Source: an uncultured Bacteroidales bacterium (GTDB lineage Bacteria > Bacteroidota > Bacteroidia > Bacteroidales > UBA932). Taken from it: a stretch of DNA of 64,000 nucleotides. A program made the translations under genes and the position numbers. The stretch covers positions 1 to 64,000 of the forward strand of contig CALVAD010000005.1 of assembly GCA_944325495.1 (NCBI GenBank). Reading direction: 5' to 3'. Positions 32,473 to 42,215 of this stretch are shown here, piece after piece. Position 1 is the stretch's first letter. Every line of letters starts with the position of its first letter. Below the pieces are notes generated by a model, which saw nothing but the letters and a program-made list of their open reading frames with translations, had not been told where the DNA came from and searched no databases.

Positions 32473-34976
32473 TGAAAGTTCTTGCAATATTGGCATTCGT
32501 ATGGTTCAGCGGACAGTCTCCGCTGAACCTTTCGGTTTCAAGGCACGCCGAGCCCGTGGTTGAGATCGCCGCCGGCATGATGTGCGACGACCTTGAGGAA
32601 GTCACGGGGATGAGGCCCGTCGTGACATCGCCCGGAAAGGCCGGCATCAGGATAATCCAGTACGACAAGGACAGGACGCAGCTCGGGAGGCTCGGAGTTC
32701 CCGCGGACATAGCGGACTCCCTGACCTTCGTCAAGGAGGCGTTCTACATAGGCACGCACGACGGACAGATAGTCGTCGCCGGGTCGGACGCCCGAGGCAC
32801 CGCCTACGGAATCCTCGAAATCTCCCGCCTCGCCGGAGTCTCGCCCTGGACCTGGTGGGGAGACTCCCGTCCGCAGAAGCGCGGCCGGCTCGAACTTCCC
32901 GACGGCTACAGCAGCTTCCAGCACCCTTCGGTGGAATACCGCGGAATCTTCATCAACGACGAGGACTGGGCTTTCCGCCCGTGGAGCACCCAGACCTTCT
33001 CGCCGCAGGACAACCCGGAGACCATCAGCGCCGACACCTACAGGCAAGTCTTCAAGCTGCTGCTGCGCCTCAGGGCCAACACGCTCTGGCCCGCCATGCA
33101 TCCCGGCACCACCGCGTTCTTCGAAGTGCCTGGAGCGATGGAAGCAGCCGACTCCTGCGGCATCTTCATCGGAACCTCGCACTGCGAGCCGCTGCTGCGC
33201 AACAATGTCGGAGAATGGGACGAACAGGAACGGGGACGCTACAACTACATCACCAACAGGCAGGCCGTGCTCGACTACTGGGCCGAGAGACTCGAACAGG
33301 CAAAGGGAATCCCCGCTCTCTACACCATAGGGATGCGCGGCATCCATGACGGCTCGATGGAGGGCGTCAGCACTCTCGACGAGAAGACCGAAGCCCTGCA
33401 GCAGGTGATATACGACCAGCGGGAGCTGCTGCGCAGGCATGTGGACCGCGACGTGACCGCCGTGCCGCAGATGTTCATGCCCTACAAGGAAGTGCTGCAG
33501 ATCATGGAGAACGGACTGGAGGTCCCCGACGACGTGACCATCGTCTGGTGCGACGACAACTACGGCTACATGACCCGCCTCAGCGATCCCGCCCAGCAGA
33601 AGCGCGGCGGCGGGGCAGGAGTCTACTACCACCTGAGCTACTGCGGCCGGCCGCATGACCATCTATGGCTCTCCACGACCCAGCCGGGACTGATATATCA
33701 CGAGATGATGGAGGCGTGGAAGCACAATGTACGCAAGATATGGATAGCCAATGTCCACGACCCCAAGGTGGCGGCCTACGACATGGAGTTCTTTCTTGAC
33801 ATGGCGTGGAACATCAATTCGGTCGACGCCGGCAGCATAGACGGCCATCTTGAAGCCTGGCTCGCAAGGGAATTCGGTGCGGCGGCAGCCGGGAAGCTCG
33901 TAGGCACGATGTCCGAATTCTACCGCCTCTGCGCGATGCGCAAGCCGGAATTCATGGGCTGGAGCCAGGTCGAGCTGCCCGACCGTGAAAGATACCCCCG
34001 CGGACTTTCGAAACCCAAGGACACCGAGTTCAGCTTCAGCGAATTCGGTAGCGAGGCGCAGAGATACATCGACAGGTTCAGGGAACTTTCCGCCTGCGTG
34101 CAGGAAGCGGCGGCCCTCGTACCCGAACGCAACAGGGACGCCTACTTCGCGGCCGTTGAATATCCGGTACGCGCCGCCGGGCTCATGGCGGAGAAGATGC
34201 TATACGCCCAGCTTGCAAGAAGCCGTGCCCTGACCACCTACTCGCCCGGGATATGGAAGGCCGACACCATCATGCTCGCCGCCTGCGCCCTGAGCCAGGA
34301 AGCCTATCATGGCATACGCGAGCTCACCGAAGAATACAATTACAGGATGTCCGGAGGCAAATGGAGAGGCAGCATGTCGGACATGCCGCGCAGCCTCTAT
34401 GTGTTCTGGAACCCCGACCTCCCGGTGGCTTTGAACGAAGAAGAGCGCCAGTACTGGGGAGCGTTCGCCGATGACTGGAAAGCAGGATCATGGGACATAC
34501 GGCGGCACGGGAAGAATTTCAGCGGCGCCGACTGGGTGGCGGGAGACGCCGAAGCCTACGGTTCAGCCTCGTTCACGCCCGAGCCTGTACGCAATCTCGG
34601 CCACAGCGCGGCCGCGGTTCCCGTACCCCGGAGAGAAAGCCTGAGCTACAGCTTCCACACCGACAGGGGCGGTGAAGCCGTGATCAGAATCGCGGTGATC
34701 CCGACGCAGGCGATGGACCGAGGGGACATCAGATTCAGCGTGGGCATCGACGGCGGCGACATGAAGACCGTCTCGATCAAGGAACCCTACAGGAGCGAGA
34801 AATGGAAAGTCAACGTGATGCGGCAGCAGGCCCTCGTGGAGATTCCAGTGGAAATCGAAGCCGGAGACCATACCCTCAGGTTCGAGGCGGTCGACGACCA
34901 TATCATCCTCGACCAGTGGATGCTGGATTTCGACACCGACAGGAAATTCTATCTCTTCCCACAGACCCTGCGGTGA
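32472..34976 (+). CDS. GH115 alpha-glucuronidase
   Basis: This 834-residue enzyme begins with a signal-like hydrophobic stretch (MKVLAILAFVWFSG). GH115 landmarks are VEYRGIFINDEDWAF, RLRANTLWPAMHP, TIGMRGIHDGSM and IVWCDDNYGYMTRL, followed by the helical region and a C-terminal beta domain. Family enzymes remove (4-O-methyl-)glucuronic acid from glucuronoxylan or arabinogalactan side chains, giving substrate for uxaC two genes upstream. It is joined by TAATG to the yhcH-like gene. Confidence 0.93.
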   Translation: MKVLAILAFVWFSGQSPLNLSVSRHAEPVVEIAAGMMCDDLEEVTGMRPVVTSPGKAGIRIIQYDKDRTQLGRLGVPADIADSLTFVKEAFYIGTHDGQIVVAGSDARGTAYGILEISRLAGVSPWTWWGDSRPQKRGRLELPDGYSSFQHPSVEYRGIFINDEDWAFRPWSTQTFSPQDNPETISADTYRQVFKLLLRLRANTLWPAMHPGTTAFFEVPGAMEAADSCGIFIGTSHCEPLLRNNVGEWDEQERGRYNYITNRQAVLDYWAERLEQAKGIPALYTIGMRGIHDGSMEGVSTLDEKTEALQQVIYDQRELLRRHVDRDVTAVPQMFMPYKEVLQIMENGLEVPDDVTIVWCDDNYGYMTRLSDPAQQKRGGGAGVYYHLSYCGRPHDHLWLSTTQPGLIYHEMMEAWKHNVRKIWIANVHDPKVAAYDMEFFLDMAWNINSVDAGSIDGHLEAWLAREFGAAAAGKLVGTMSEFYRLCAMRKPEFMGWSQVELPDRERYPRGLSKPKDTEFSFSEFGSEAQRYIDRFRELSACVQEAAALVPERNRDAYFAAVEYPVRAAGLMAEKMLYAQLARSRALTTYSPGIWKADTIMLAACALSQEAYHGIRELTEEYNYRMSGGKWRGSMSDMPRSLYVFWNPDLPVALNEEERQYWGAFADDWKAGSWDIRRHGKNFSGADWVAGDAEAYGSASFTPEPVRNLGHSAAAVPVPRRESLSYSFHTDRGGEAVIRIAVIPTQAMDRGDIRFSVGIDGGDMKTVSIKEPYRSEKWKVNVMRQQALVEIPVEIEAGDHTLRFEAVDDHIILDQWMLDFDTDRKFYLFPQTLR

Positions 34977-34985
34977 CCATAAAGA

Positions 34986-35019
34986 AGACAGGGGAACCTC
35001 CTGGAATGTCCCCCTGTCT
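34986..35019 (+). terminator. hairpin after GH115
   Basis: A 9-bp stem AGACAGGGG/CCCCTGTCT with a 16-nt loop lies 10 nt after the GH115 stop. The T-run is poor, so termination may be partial. Confidence 0.55.
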
Positions 35020-35071
35020 AGAATACAAAATTATTAACCGCTAATACCCAGGAATAATTTAAGAATAGGTT

Positions 35072-35162
35072 AAAAAACGGGCCGGCGCATGTACTGCCAC
35101 AATGAAGTCCTCCGTCAGAGCCGGCCAATATGATAGTTTGGTTAGAATCTTTTCATCTGTTG
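35072..35162 (-). ncRNA. candidate small RNA upstream of the propeller/AraC regulator
   Basis: On the minus strand a TATCTTTG -7 box (35163-35170) is followed by about 40 nt of single-strand-like sequence. A 7-bp GGCCGGC hairpin (35126-35120 with 35086-35080) then ends at TTTTTT (35077-35072). No gene is encoded. The predicted transcript is about 80-85 nt and runs divergently from the regulator gene. It is inferred only from promoter and terminator signatures. Confidence 0.4.
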
Positions 35163-35170
35163 CAAAGATA
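35163..35170 (-). promoter_or_regulatory. minus-strand -7 box
   Basis: TATCTTTG on the minus strand points away from the regulator gene. No protein-coding gene lies in that direction before GH115, which is on the other strand. Confidence 0.45.
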
Positions 35171-35244
35171 GACAAGCGGTCAGTCAATACGGTTTATTCT
35201 AATCCTCAAAAAGTGGAAAATAGTCCAAAATAAAAAATTATGTG

Positions 35245-35252
35245 TATTTTTG
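35245..35252 (+). promoter_or_regulatory. -7 box for the regulator gene
   Basis: TATTTTTG lies 20 bp before the ATG at 35272 and fits the -7 consensus. It also argues that an in-frame ATG at 35242 is too far upstream to be the start. Confidence 0.55.
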
Positions 35253-35271
35253 TTTAAAACCACATAATACT

Positions 35272-38109
35272 ATGAGAAAGCTGCCCGCATTCGTAAATAT
35301 TTTTATTATGTCGACGCTCAACGCGTCCGCCCAACCTGCATATACATTCACGCGCTACCTCGAAAGGAACGGAATCCCCACGACCACCATAGAGAAGATA
35401 ATCCAGGACGACGACGGCTACCTCTGGCTCGCATCGTGGTCGGGCCTGTACCGCTTCGACGGAATCAACTTCGTGAACTACAGGACAGGGCAGGGCGACG
35501 CCCGCACCGGAGGAGCGGACGACAGACTGGCCGACCTGCACCACGACGCCTACGGACATATATGGCTGCTGTCCTACAGCAACACGCTCTACCGTTTCGA
35601 CTGCTCGGACGGGGAGATGGAAGAACCGGTGAACGCCCGCATCATGTCGGCGTTCAAGCTGTCCGATACGGACTTCCGCTTCGTGACCGCCGGAGGAGAA
35701 ATCCTCAGGAGCGAATACTCCAGGAACGGGCAGAGCTGCAGTCTCGTCAGGTATCTCGACATCCCGGACGGAGAGTCGGTGGTCCGGATATGCAAGGATT
35801 CGGAAGGGACGGTCTGGACGCTCACCGAGCACGCCATCTACAGGGACACCGGGAAGCTGACCGACTCTCCGGGATACTGCTTCTTCGAAGGACGGGACGG
35901 ACTGTATTTCGGAAGTTCCGCGGGGAAACTCCTGAAATACGACGGCAGCGCGCTGGACACGATCGACACGGGTATCCCTGGGCGCGTGGAACTGCTCGCC
36001 GAGATTCCCGGACGGCACGAATTCCTGACCGGCTCGGCCGGGAACCTCGTCTGCTGGGACGCCGGGGACGGCAGCGTAAGCGGCGTGAAATGCGATTCAT
36101 GGACGAACGGCAGGCTGCAGCTGCAGACCGACGGCTTCGGCAACATCTGGATATATTCCGACAGAGGCAGCCTCAACTGGTACGACAAGGACAAGATGGA
36201 ACTGCTCCCGTTCTATAACGGAAGCCTGCAGCGCGAATGGAACGCGGAAACTTACGTCAACACGGTGTTCGCCGACAGCCAGAGCAATCTCTGGATAGCC
36301 GGTTCCTGGGGCGGCCTGGAGCGCGCGAGCTACAACGCGGGCGAGTTCAGGCTCATGCGGCCGGACCCGCGCCCCGAAGCTCCCGCCGACGCCAACAATG
36401 TCCGCGCCGTCTTCCAGGGCAGCACCGGATTGATATACGCGGCGACGCGCGACGGCAAGGTCCACATTCTGGGAGACGGCATGAAGGAGCGCGCCGTCTG
36501 GCAGACCCCGGCACCCGTATATGCAATAGCCGAAAGCGACGGGGCGATATGGCTGGGCACCAAGGGGGCCGGAATCATGGAGAACGCCGCGAGGACGCCG
36601 GGCACGACGGCCTTCTACCCGCTGCGCTACTGCAAGGACGAACGTTACTATGCGCCGAACAGCGACATGATCTATGATCTGAACACGGAAGACCCGGAAA
36701 GGCTGTGGATAGCCTCGTTCGACGGAAGCCTCTCCTATATCGACATGAGCGACAGCCGCAGACAGTTCATAAGCAAGAAGAACCTGCTCACCTTCCCCAC
36801 CGAGCAGCTCAACATGATGCGGCATGTCCGCTTCGGACCCGACGGCAGGCTCTACGCCTGCGGCACTCTCGGGCTCTTCGTGTGCGACAGCCCGGACGGC
36901 AGGCCGGAGGAAATGGAGTTCACCCGCTTCCCGAGCGTCAAGGACTACGACATACAGCACATCCTGTTCACCGACGACGGGGAGCTCTGGGCGTCGTCCT
37001 CGGGCAACGGCTTCCTGCATTTCAGCGGCACCGGCAGCGACAGCTCCGTCAGCCACTACACCTCGAGGAACGGCATCATGTCGAATTTCGTGCTCAGCGC
37101 GGTCCAGGACAGGTCGGGGAACATCTGGATAGCCTCGAACGGAGGGCTCAACAAGTTCAATCCGGAATCCGGAAGCATAATAGGCTATTCCTATTCCAGG
37201 CTGGGGCTGGACATGAGATTCAACGAGGGTGAACCGCTGCTGACCTCGGACGGCGAAATCTGCTTCAACACGACCAGGGGCATAATGCACTTCGACCCCG
37301 AAAAGGTGTCCAACAGCTCCTTCGTGCCGAAAATTCTGATAAGCTACATCATGGTCACCGGAAGGAGGAAAGCCCCCGACGCGGCCGGCAAGGTCCGCAT
37401 GAAAAGGCGCGACGCCCTGACGCTGCGCTTCCTCGCCATCGACCTGAGCGCGCCCGAAAGGGTGCTCTACTCCTACAGACTCGAAGGCCGCGACGAGCGC
37501 TGGATCAGCCTGGGAAGGGACCCGCGCATACAGTTGGACGGACTCAGGCCCGGCAGGTACACCCTCTGGCTGCGCTCCACCAATGCCGACGGGGTGCCCG
37601 TGCGCAACGAGACGCCGGTCAGCATAGTCGTCAGCCCGGGGCTGTTCCTGTATCTTTCCGTCCCCGTGCTGCTTGCGGCCGCCCTGCTGGGCATGATGCT
37701 TTCCGGACGACGCGGAAAACGGAAACGGACGCCGGATGAAGCCGAAGCCGCCGAATCCGAGGACCAGAAGTTCCGCAGGGAGCTGACCGCGTATCTGGAG
37801 AGCCATATCGACGACGGCGAGCTCAACATAGCCGCGATGGCCGCCGCGATGAACATGAGCCGCTCCGCCCTGTTCGAGAAATGCCGGAGCGTGATCGGCA
37901 TCGCACCGCTCGAATATCTGCGCAACATGAGATTCGCGAAAGCCGCGGAGATGCTGAGCTCCGGCGACTACAGCATATCGCAGATCGCCTACGCGACCGG
38001 GTTCAACGACTCCCACTATTTCAGCAAGGCGTTCAAGCAGAAGTTCGGCATGACGCCCTCGGAATACAGGAAGGCCGGAGGCGGCAGGGACACATCTTCA
38101 CAAGCATGA
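35272..38109 (+). CDS. membrane-spanning propeller/Y_Y_Y/AraC regulator without kinase domain
   Basis: This 945-residue protein begins with a signal (MRKLPAFVNIFIMSTLNASA). A periplasmic sensor of two-component-type propeller repeats follows (DDGYLWLASWSGLYRFDG, SQSNLWIAGSWGG, RSGNIWIASNGGLNKF), then a Y_Y_Y domain (YSYRLEGRDERWISLG). One membrane helix (about 790-812) leads to a linker of about 25 residues and an AraC-type DNA-binding domain (about 838-940). Hybrid two-component systems have HisKA, HATPase and receiver domains in this place; none are present, so signal passes straight from sensor to DNA-binding domain. It likely controls the adjacent pectin genes. It overlaps nothing upstream and ends by ATGA at an alternative start of the next gene. 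Confidence 0.9.
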   Translation: MRKLPAFVNIFIMSTLNASAQPAYTFTRYLERNGIPTTTIEKIIQDDDGYLWLASWSGLYRFDGINFVNYRTGQGDARTGGADDRLADLHHDAYGHIWLLSYSNTLYRFDCSDGEMEEPVNARIMSAFKLSDTDFRFVTAGGEILRSEYSRNGQSCSLVRYLDIPDGESVVRICKDSEGTVWTLTEHAIYRDTGKLTDSPGYCFFEGRDGLYFGSSAGKLLKYDGSALDTIDTGIPGRVELLAEIPGRHEFLTGSAGNLVCWDAGDGSVSGVKCDSWTNGRLQLQTDGFGNIWIYSDRGSLNWYDKDKMELLPFYNGSLQREWNAETYVNTVFADSQSNLWIAGSWGGLERASYNAGEFRLMRPDPRPEAPADANNVRAVFQGSTGLIYAATRDGKVHILGDGMKERAVWQTPAPVYAIAESDGAIWLGTKGAGIMENAARTPGTTAFYPLRYCKDERYYAPNSDMIYDLNTEDPERLWIASFDGSLSYIDMSDSRRQFISKKNLLTFPTEQLNMMRHVRFGPDGRLYACGTLGLFVCDSPDGRPEEMEFTRFPSVKDYDIQHILFTDDGELWASSSGNGFLHFSGTGSDSSVSHYTSRNGIMSNFVLSAVQDRSGNIWIASNGGLNKFNPESGSIIGYSYSRLGLDMRFNEGEPLLTSDGEICFNTTRGIMHFDPEKVSNSSFVPKILISYIMVTGRRKAPDAAGKVRMKRRDALTLRFLAIDLSAPERVLYSYRLEGRDERWISLGRDPRIQLDGLRPGRYTLWLRSTNADGVPVRNETPVSIVVSPGLFLYLSVPVLLAAALLGMMLSGRRGKRKRTPDEAEAAESEDQKFRRELTAYLESHIDDGELNIAAMAAAMNMSRSALFEKCRSVIGIAPLEYLRNMRFAKAAEMLSSGDYSISQIAYATGFNDSHYFSKAFKQKFGMTPSEYRKAGGGRDTSSQA

Positions 38110-38129
38110 CGTATATTCAGGTAAAAACG

Positions 38130-39833
38130 ATGAAAAGATATCTTCTGACATTGCTGATGGCATGCGCGGCGGCATTCCCCGCCGCGGCCGCAGTCGCGCC
38201 GGAAACTCCGGCCACATTCACCATCCACCTCATCGGAGACTCCACGATGGCCGACAAGGACATCAGCGGGGACAACCCCGAACGAGGCTGGGGCATGGTC
38301 TTCGAGAACTTCGTCGACGAGAGCGTCAGGGTCATCAACTACGCCAGGAACGGCCGCAGCACCAAGAGCTTCATCGACGAAGGCCTCTGGGACCAGGTCA
38401 AGGCGGACATGCGCCCGGGAGACTACCTCTTCATAGAATTCGGCCACAACGACCAGAAGGCCGGCAAGGAGAAGGTCTACGCCCCCGCATGGAGCGACTA
38501 TCAGGACAATCTGCGCATGTTCATACGCACGGCCCGCAAGGCCGGAGCGACGCCGGTGCTGCTGACCCCCGTGGCGCGCAGGCATTTCCATGACGGCGTG
38601 CTCGACGAGGACACGCACGGCGACTACCCCGAAGCCATGAAGGCGGTGGCCGAGGAGACCGGAACGGTGCTCATAGACATGGAGGCCGCGACCATCGCAT
38701 GGCTCAGGGAGGCCGGCGACGAAGCCTCGCGCGAATACTTCATGTGGGTCGAGCCGGGCACCTGCGCGGCGATACCCGACGGACGGCAGGACGACACGCA
38801 CTCCAACGCCCGCGGCGCCCGACGCAACTGCGAGATAGTCTGCGACTCGATAAGAGTCAAGCTCCCCGCTCTGGCCGGACACCTCGTGCGCTACGACTAC
38901 GTGGTCGACCAGCACGGGCGCGGCGACTTCCTGACAGTCCAGGAAGCCATAGACGCGGTCCCCGACTACCGCAGGCGCATCACCACGATACTCATAAAAC
39001 CCGGAATCTACCATGAGCGCATTATCATCCCCGCGGGCAAGTGCCGCCTGAAGATAAGCGGGCGCGGCGCCGACAGGAGCGTGATCAGCTGGGACAACGC
39101 CGCCCGCAAGCTATGGCCGGACGCGGAGGACGAGATAGGCACCTCGGGCAGCGCGTCCGTGTTCGTGAACGCGAGCAACGTGACCTTCGAGGACATTGGC
39201 ATACGCAACGACGCCGGCAGCGGGGACATCGTCGGGCAGGCGGTGGCATTGATGACGGCCGGCGACTGCCTGTTCTTCCACCGCTGCCACATCTTCGGCA
39301 ACCAGGACACGATCTACACCTACGGACGCTGGAACTACGACGGCCGGAGCTGCCGCAGCTACTACCTCGACTGCCTGATCGAAGGCACCACCGACTTCAT
39401 CTTCGGCCCCGGCACCTGCGTGTTCGAGAACTGCGAGATACTCTCCAAGAAGAACAGCTACATCACCGCGGCCTCTACCGTCGAGGGCGAGGACTACGGC
39501 TACGTGTTCATAGGCTGCCGGCTCACCGCGGCGCCCGGAGTCGACAAGGTCTACCTCGGCCGCCCGTGGAGGGACCACGCGAAGGTCGTCTGGATAGACT
39601 GCGAGATGGGCGGTCACATCCGTCCGGAAGGCTGGCACAACTGGAACCGGCCCGAGCGCGAGAAGACCGCATACTACGCCGAGTACGGATGCACCGGTCC
39701 GGGTGCCCGCACCGACGGACGCGTGAAATGGTCTCACCGGCTCACCGCCAGGCAGGCGGAGGCCTACAGCTTCGAACGCATAATGAGCGCGGAGCGCTAC
39801 GGCAGCCTGTGGAATCCTTTCGACAACCGATAG
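38130..39833 (+). CDS. secreted rhamnogalacturonan acetylesterase (CE12)-pectin methylesterase (CE8) fusion
   Basis: This 567-residue protein has a signal peptide and two catalytic domains. The N-terminal SGNH esterase (about 28-250) shows LIGDSTMADK (Ser38), FGHNDQK and a DDTHSNARGAR block with the Asp-His pair, matching rhamnogalacturonan acetylesterase. The C-terminal beta-helix (about 257-560) has pectin methylesterase motifs: NQDTIY (Asp393), GTTDFIFG (Asp422) and LGRPWR (Arg478). One protein can thus remove acetyl and methyl esters from pectin, exposing it to GH28. An in-frame ATG at 38106 overlapping the regulator stop is possible; 38130 gives the cleaner signal. Confidence 0.92.
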   Translation: MKRYLLTLLMACAAAFPAAAAVAPETPATFTIHLIGDSTMADKDISGDNPERGWGMVFENFVDESVRVINYARNGRSTKSFIDEGLWDQVKADMRPGDYLFIEFGHNDQKAGKEKVYAPAWSDYQDNLRMFIRTARKAGATPVLLTPVARRHFHDGVLDEDTHGDYPEAMKAVAEETGTVLIDMEAATIAWLREAGDEASREYFMWVEPGTCAAIPDGRQDDTHSNARGARRNCEIVCDSIRVKLPALAGHLVRYDYVVDQHGRGDFLTVQEAIDAVPDYRRRITTILIKPGIYHERIIIPAGKCRLKISGRGADRSVISWDNAARKLWPDAEDEIGTSGSASVFVNASNVTFEDIGIRNDAGSGDIVGQAVALMTAGDCLFFHRCHIFGNQDTIYTYGRWNYDGRSCRSYYLDCLIEGTTDFIFGPGTCVFENCEILSKKNSYITAASTVEGEDYGYVFIGCRLTAAPGVDKVYLGRPWRDHAKVVWIDCEMGGHIRPEGWHNWNRPEREKTAYYAEYGCTGPGARTDGRVKWSHRLTARQAEAYSFERIMSAERYGSLWNPFDNR

Positions 39834-39843
39834 TCACAAGGAA

Positions 39844-40422
39844 ATGAAGAAACTCATAGTCATTGACGCCTGCATGCGTGACGGGGAGTCGCGCACGAGG
39901 CGGATTCTGAATCCGCTGCTGGAAAAGCTGGCGGAGAGATACGAAATCGAGACCATAAGGCTCGACGGACAGGACTGGCAGGCCGTAGGGCGCAGGGTGC
40001 TCGCGGAACGCGCCGCGGGCCATGTCCCCGAGGAGACCGTGGCCATGGCCAGACGGATCGCGGCGGCCGACAGGCTCGTCATAGCCGCTCCGTTCTGGGA
40101 CATGAGCTTTCCCGCGGTGCTCAAGGTGTTCATCGAGAACATGTCGCTGTTCAACATCACCTTCAGGGACAACGGGACTTCGTTCGAGGGCCTGTGCCGC
40201 TGCGAAAGGCTGCTGTACGTGACCACCCGGGGCATGAACCTGCGCACCGGCGACCCTCTGGAGACGGTGACGCCGTACCTGCGCGCGCTCAGTCTTCTCT
40301 GGGGCCTGGGCGAGGTTATCACCGTCGCGGCCGAGAACCTCGACTACAGCAGCCCCTCCGAAATCGACGCGCGCATAGATGCCGCCGTCGCCGAAGGGCT
40401 CGCAATCTGCCGGGAGTTCTGA
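39844..40422 (+). CDS. flavodoxin-like NAD(P)H-dependent oxidoreductase
   Basis: This 192-residue cytoplasmic protein has the flavodoxin_2 (azoreductase/quinone reductase type) fold. It starts KKLIVIDACMRDGESRTRRI with an FMN phosphate-loop position, and contains LVIAAPFWDMSFPAVLKVFIE and LYVTTRGMNL. It probably uses FMN. Its physiological substrate is unknown. It lies 10 nt after the esterase fusion and about 70 nt before kdgK, so it may be a passenger of the pectin operon. Confidence 0.8.
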   Translation: MKKLIVIDACMRDGESRTRRILNPLLEKLAERYEIETIRLDGQDWQAVGRRVLAERAAGHVPEETVAMARRIAAADRLVIAAPFWDMSFPAVLKVFIENMSLFNITFRDNGTSFEGLCRCERLLYVTTRGMNLRTGDPLETVTPYLRALSLLWGLGEVITVAAENLDYSSPSEIDARIDAAVAEGLAICREF

Positions 40423-40455
40423 CCCCCGTGATTTTTCAATTGTCCGGAAAATGAT

Positions 40456-40463
40456 TAGATTTG
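40456..40463 (+). promoter_or_regulatory. -7 box for kdgK-kdgA-exuT
   Basis: TAGATTTG fits the -7 consensus, 28 bp before the kdgK ATG, so the catabolic trio can be transcribed separately from the esterase. Confidence 0.55.
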
Positions 40464-40490
40464 TATTCTGTAACAACTAAAATAAAATCT

Positions 40491-41531
40491 ATGGCCAAAG
40501 TAATCACTTTCGGAGAAATCATGCTTCGCCTGTCGACCCCCGGCTACCTGAGGTTCAGCCAGGCGAAAAGCTATGACGCCACTTTCGGCGGCGGAGAAGC
40601 CAATGTGGCGGTATCGCTCGCGAACTACGGCGTCGATGTCAAGTTCGTCACCAGACTCCCTGAAAACGATATAGCCAAAGCCTGTGTCAGGGACCTCCGC
40701 TCCTACGGGGTCGACACATCGGACATAGTCTACGGCGGCGACAGGCTCGGTATCTACTTCCTTGAGACAGGAGCCGTGGCCCGCCCGAGCAAGGTCGTCT
40801 ACGACCGCGCCAATTCATCCATCGCCACGATAAAGCCCGGCGACATCGACTGGGACAAGGTGTTCGAAGGAGCCGGCTGGTTCCACTGGACCGGCATCAC
40901 CCCCGCGATCAGCCAGGGGGCGGCCGATGTCTGCCTCGAAGCCGTGAAGGCTGCGAACAGGCTCGGCATCACGGTCTCCTGCGACCTCAACTACCGCAAG
41001 AACCTCTGGAAATACGGCAAGAAGGCGTCCGAGGTCATGCCCGCCCTCGTCGAAGGCTGCGACGTGATACTCGGCAACGAGGAGGACGCCGACAAGGTCT
41101 TCGGAATCAAGCCGGAGGGCTTCGACGTGACCGCGACCGGCGGTGAAATCGACCAGAAGAGGTTCCAGAGCGTGGGCGAGCAGCTCATGAAGAGATTCCC
41201 GAGGGCGAAGAAGGTCATCATCACCCTGCGAGGCTCCATCAACGCCAACCACAACACCTGGGGAGGCGTGCTGTGGGACGGCAAGACCCTTTACCAGTCG
41301 CCCCGCTACGACATCACCCACATAGTCGACCGCGTCGGAGGAGGCGACTCCTTCATGGGCGGCCTGATCTACGGCCTGCTGACCTACAGGGACGACGACC
41401 AGAAGGCGCTCAACTTCGCCGTTGCGGCCTCCTGCCTCAAGCACACGATATTCGGCGACTTCAACCAGGTCACCGTGGCCGAGGTCGAGAACCTGATGAA
41501 GGGTGACGCTTCGGGAAGGGTTTCAAGATAG
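40491..41531 (+). CDS. kdgK: 2-dehydro-3-deoxygluconokinase
   Basis: This 346-residue PfkB-family kinase phosphorylates 2-keto-3-deoxygluconate. The N-terminal [18 protein letters not shown] and [15 protein letters not shown] are characteristic of KDG kinases, and [13 protein letters not shown] carries the catalytic Asp of the PfkB signature 2. ATG 40491 (MAKVITFG) is used rather than the in-frame upstream ATG, which lies before the -7 box end. It ends 5 nt before kdgA, its next pathway step. Confidence 0.95.
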   Translation: MAKVITFGEIMLRLSTPGYLRFSQAKSYDATFGGGEANVAVSLANYGVDVKFVTRLPENDIAKACVRDLRSYGVDTSDIVYGGDRLGIYFLETGAVARPSKVVYDRANSSIATIKPGDIDWDKVFEGAGWFHWTGITPAISQGAADVCLEAVKAANRLGITVSCDLNYRKNLWKYGKKASEVMPALVEGCDVILGNEEDADKVFGIKPEGFDVTATGGEIDQKRFQSVGEQLMKRFPRAKKVIITLRGSINANHNTWGGVLWDGKTLYQSPRYDITHIVDRVGGGDSFMGGLIYGLLTYRDDDQKALNFAVAASCLKHTIFGDFNQVTVAEVENLMKGDASGRVSR

Positions 41532-41536
41532 TAATT

Positions 41537-42208
41537 ATGGCAAAATACAATAAGCTTCAGGTCATCCAGACCTTCAGGGACACGGGAATAGTCCCCGTGT
41601 TCTACAATGCCGACATCGAAGTCAGCAAGAACGTCGTGAGAGCATGCTATGAAGGCGGCATCCGCGCGTTCGAGTTCACCAACCGAGGCGACTTCGCGCA
41701 GGAAGTGTTCGCGGAGCTCGTCAAGTTCGCAGGCAGCGAGCTGCCGGGCATGATCATGGGCGTGGGCTCCGTCGTGGACCCCGCGACCGCCGCCCTCTAC
41801 ATCCAGCTGGGAGCCAATTTCGTGGTAGGCCCGGTGTTCAATCCCGCCGTCGCGCCGGTGTGCAACCGCAGGCTCATCCCCTATTCTCCGGGATGCGGCT
41901 CGGTAAGCGAAGTCAGCGCGGCGCAGGAAGCCGGCTGCGACGTCTGCAAGGTGTTCCCCGGCGACGTGCTCGGACCTGCGTTCGTCAAGGACCTGCGCGG
42001 CCCCATGCCCTGGAGCCAGATAATGGTCACCGGAGGGGTCAAGCCGGAGAAGAGCAACCTCGAAGCCTGGTTCAAGGCCGGCGCGACCTGCGTCGGAATG
42101 GGCTCCAACCTCTTCCCCAAGGACGCGATCGCCGCGAAGGACTGGGCCAGGATCACCGCCCTCTGCAAGGAGGCCCTGGAAATCGTAAGACAAGTAAAAC
42201 AACAATAA
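41537..42208 (+). CDS. kdgA: 2-dehydro-3-deoxy-phosphogluconate aldolase (KDPG aldolase)
   Basis: This 223-residue class I aldolase cleaves KDPG to pyruvate and glyceraldehyde 3-phosphate. The family core is visible: [12 protein letters not shown] (position of the usual catalytic Glu), [21 protein letters not shown] with the Schiff-base lysine, and [15 protein letters not shown]. It may also act on 4-hydroxy-2-oxoglutarate. It lies between kdgK and the hexuronate transporter. Confidence 0.95.
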   Translation: MAKYNKLQVIQTFRDTGIVPVFYNADIEVSKNVVRACYEGGIRAFEFTNRGDFAQEVFAELVKFAGSELPGMIMGVGSVVDPATAALYIQLGANFVVGPVFNPAVAPVCNRRLIPYSPGCGSVSEVSAAQEAGCDVCKVFPGDVLGPAFVKDLRGPMPWSQIMVTGGVKPEKSNLEAWFKAGATCVGMGSNLFPKDAIAAKDWARITALCKEALEIVRQVKQQ

Positions 42209-42215
42209 CCGATCT

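Noticed and set aside
36097..38016. 639-codon minus-strand frame within the regulator gene
   Set aside because: It is antisense to a protein with clear propeller, Y_Y_Y and AraC segments.
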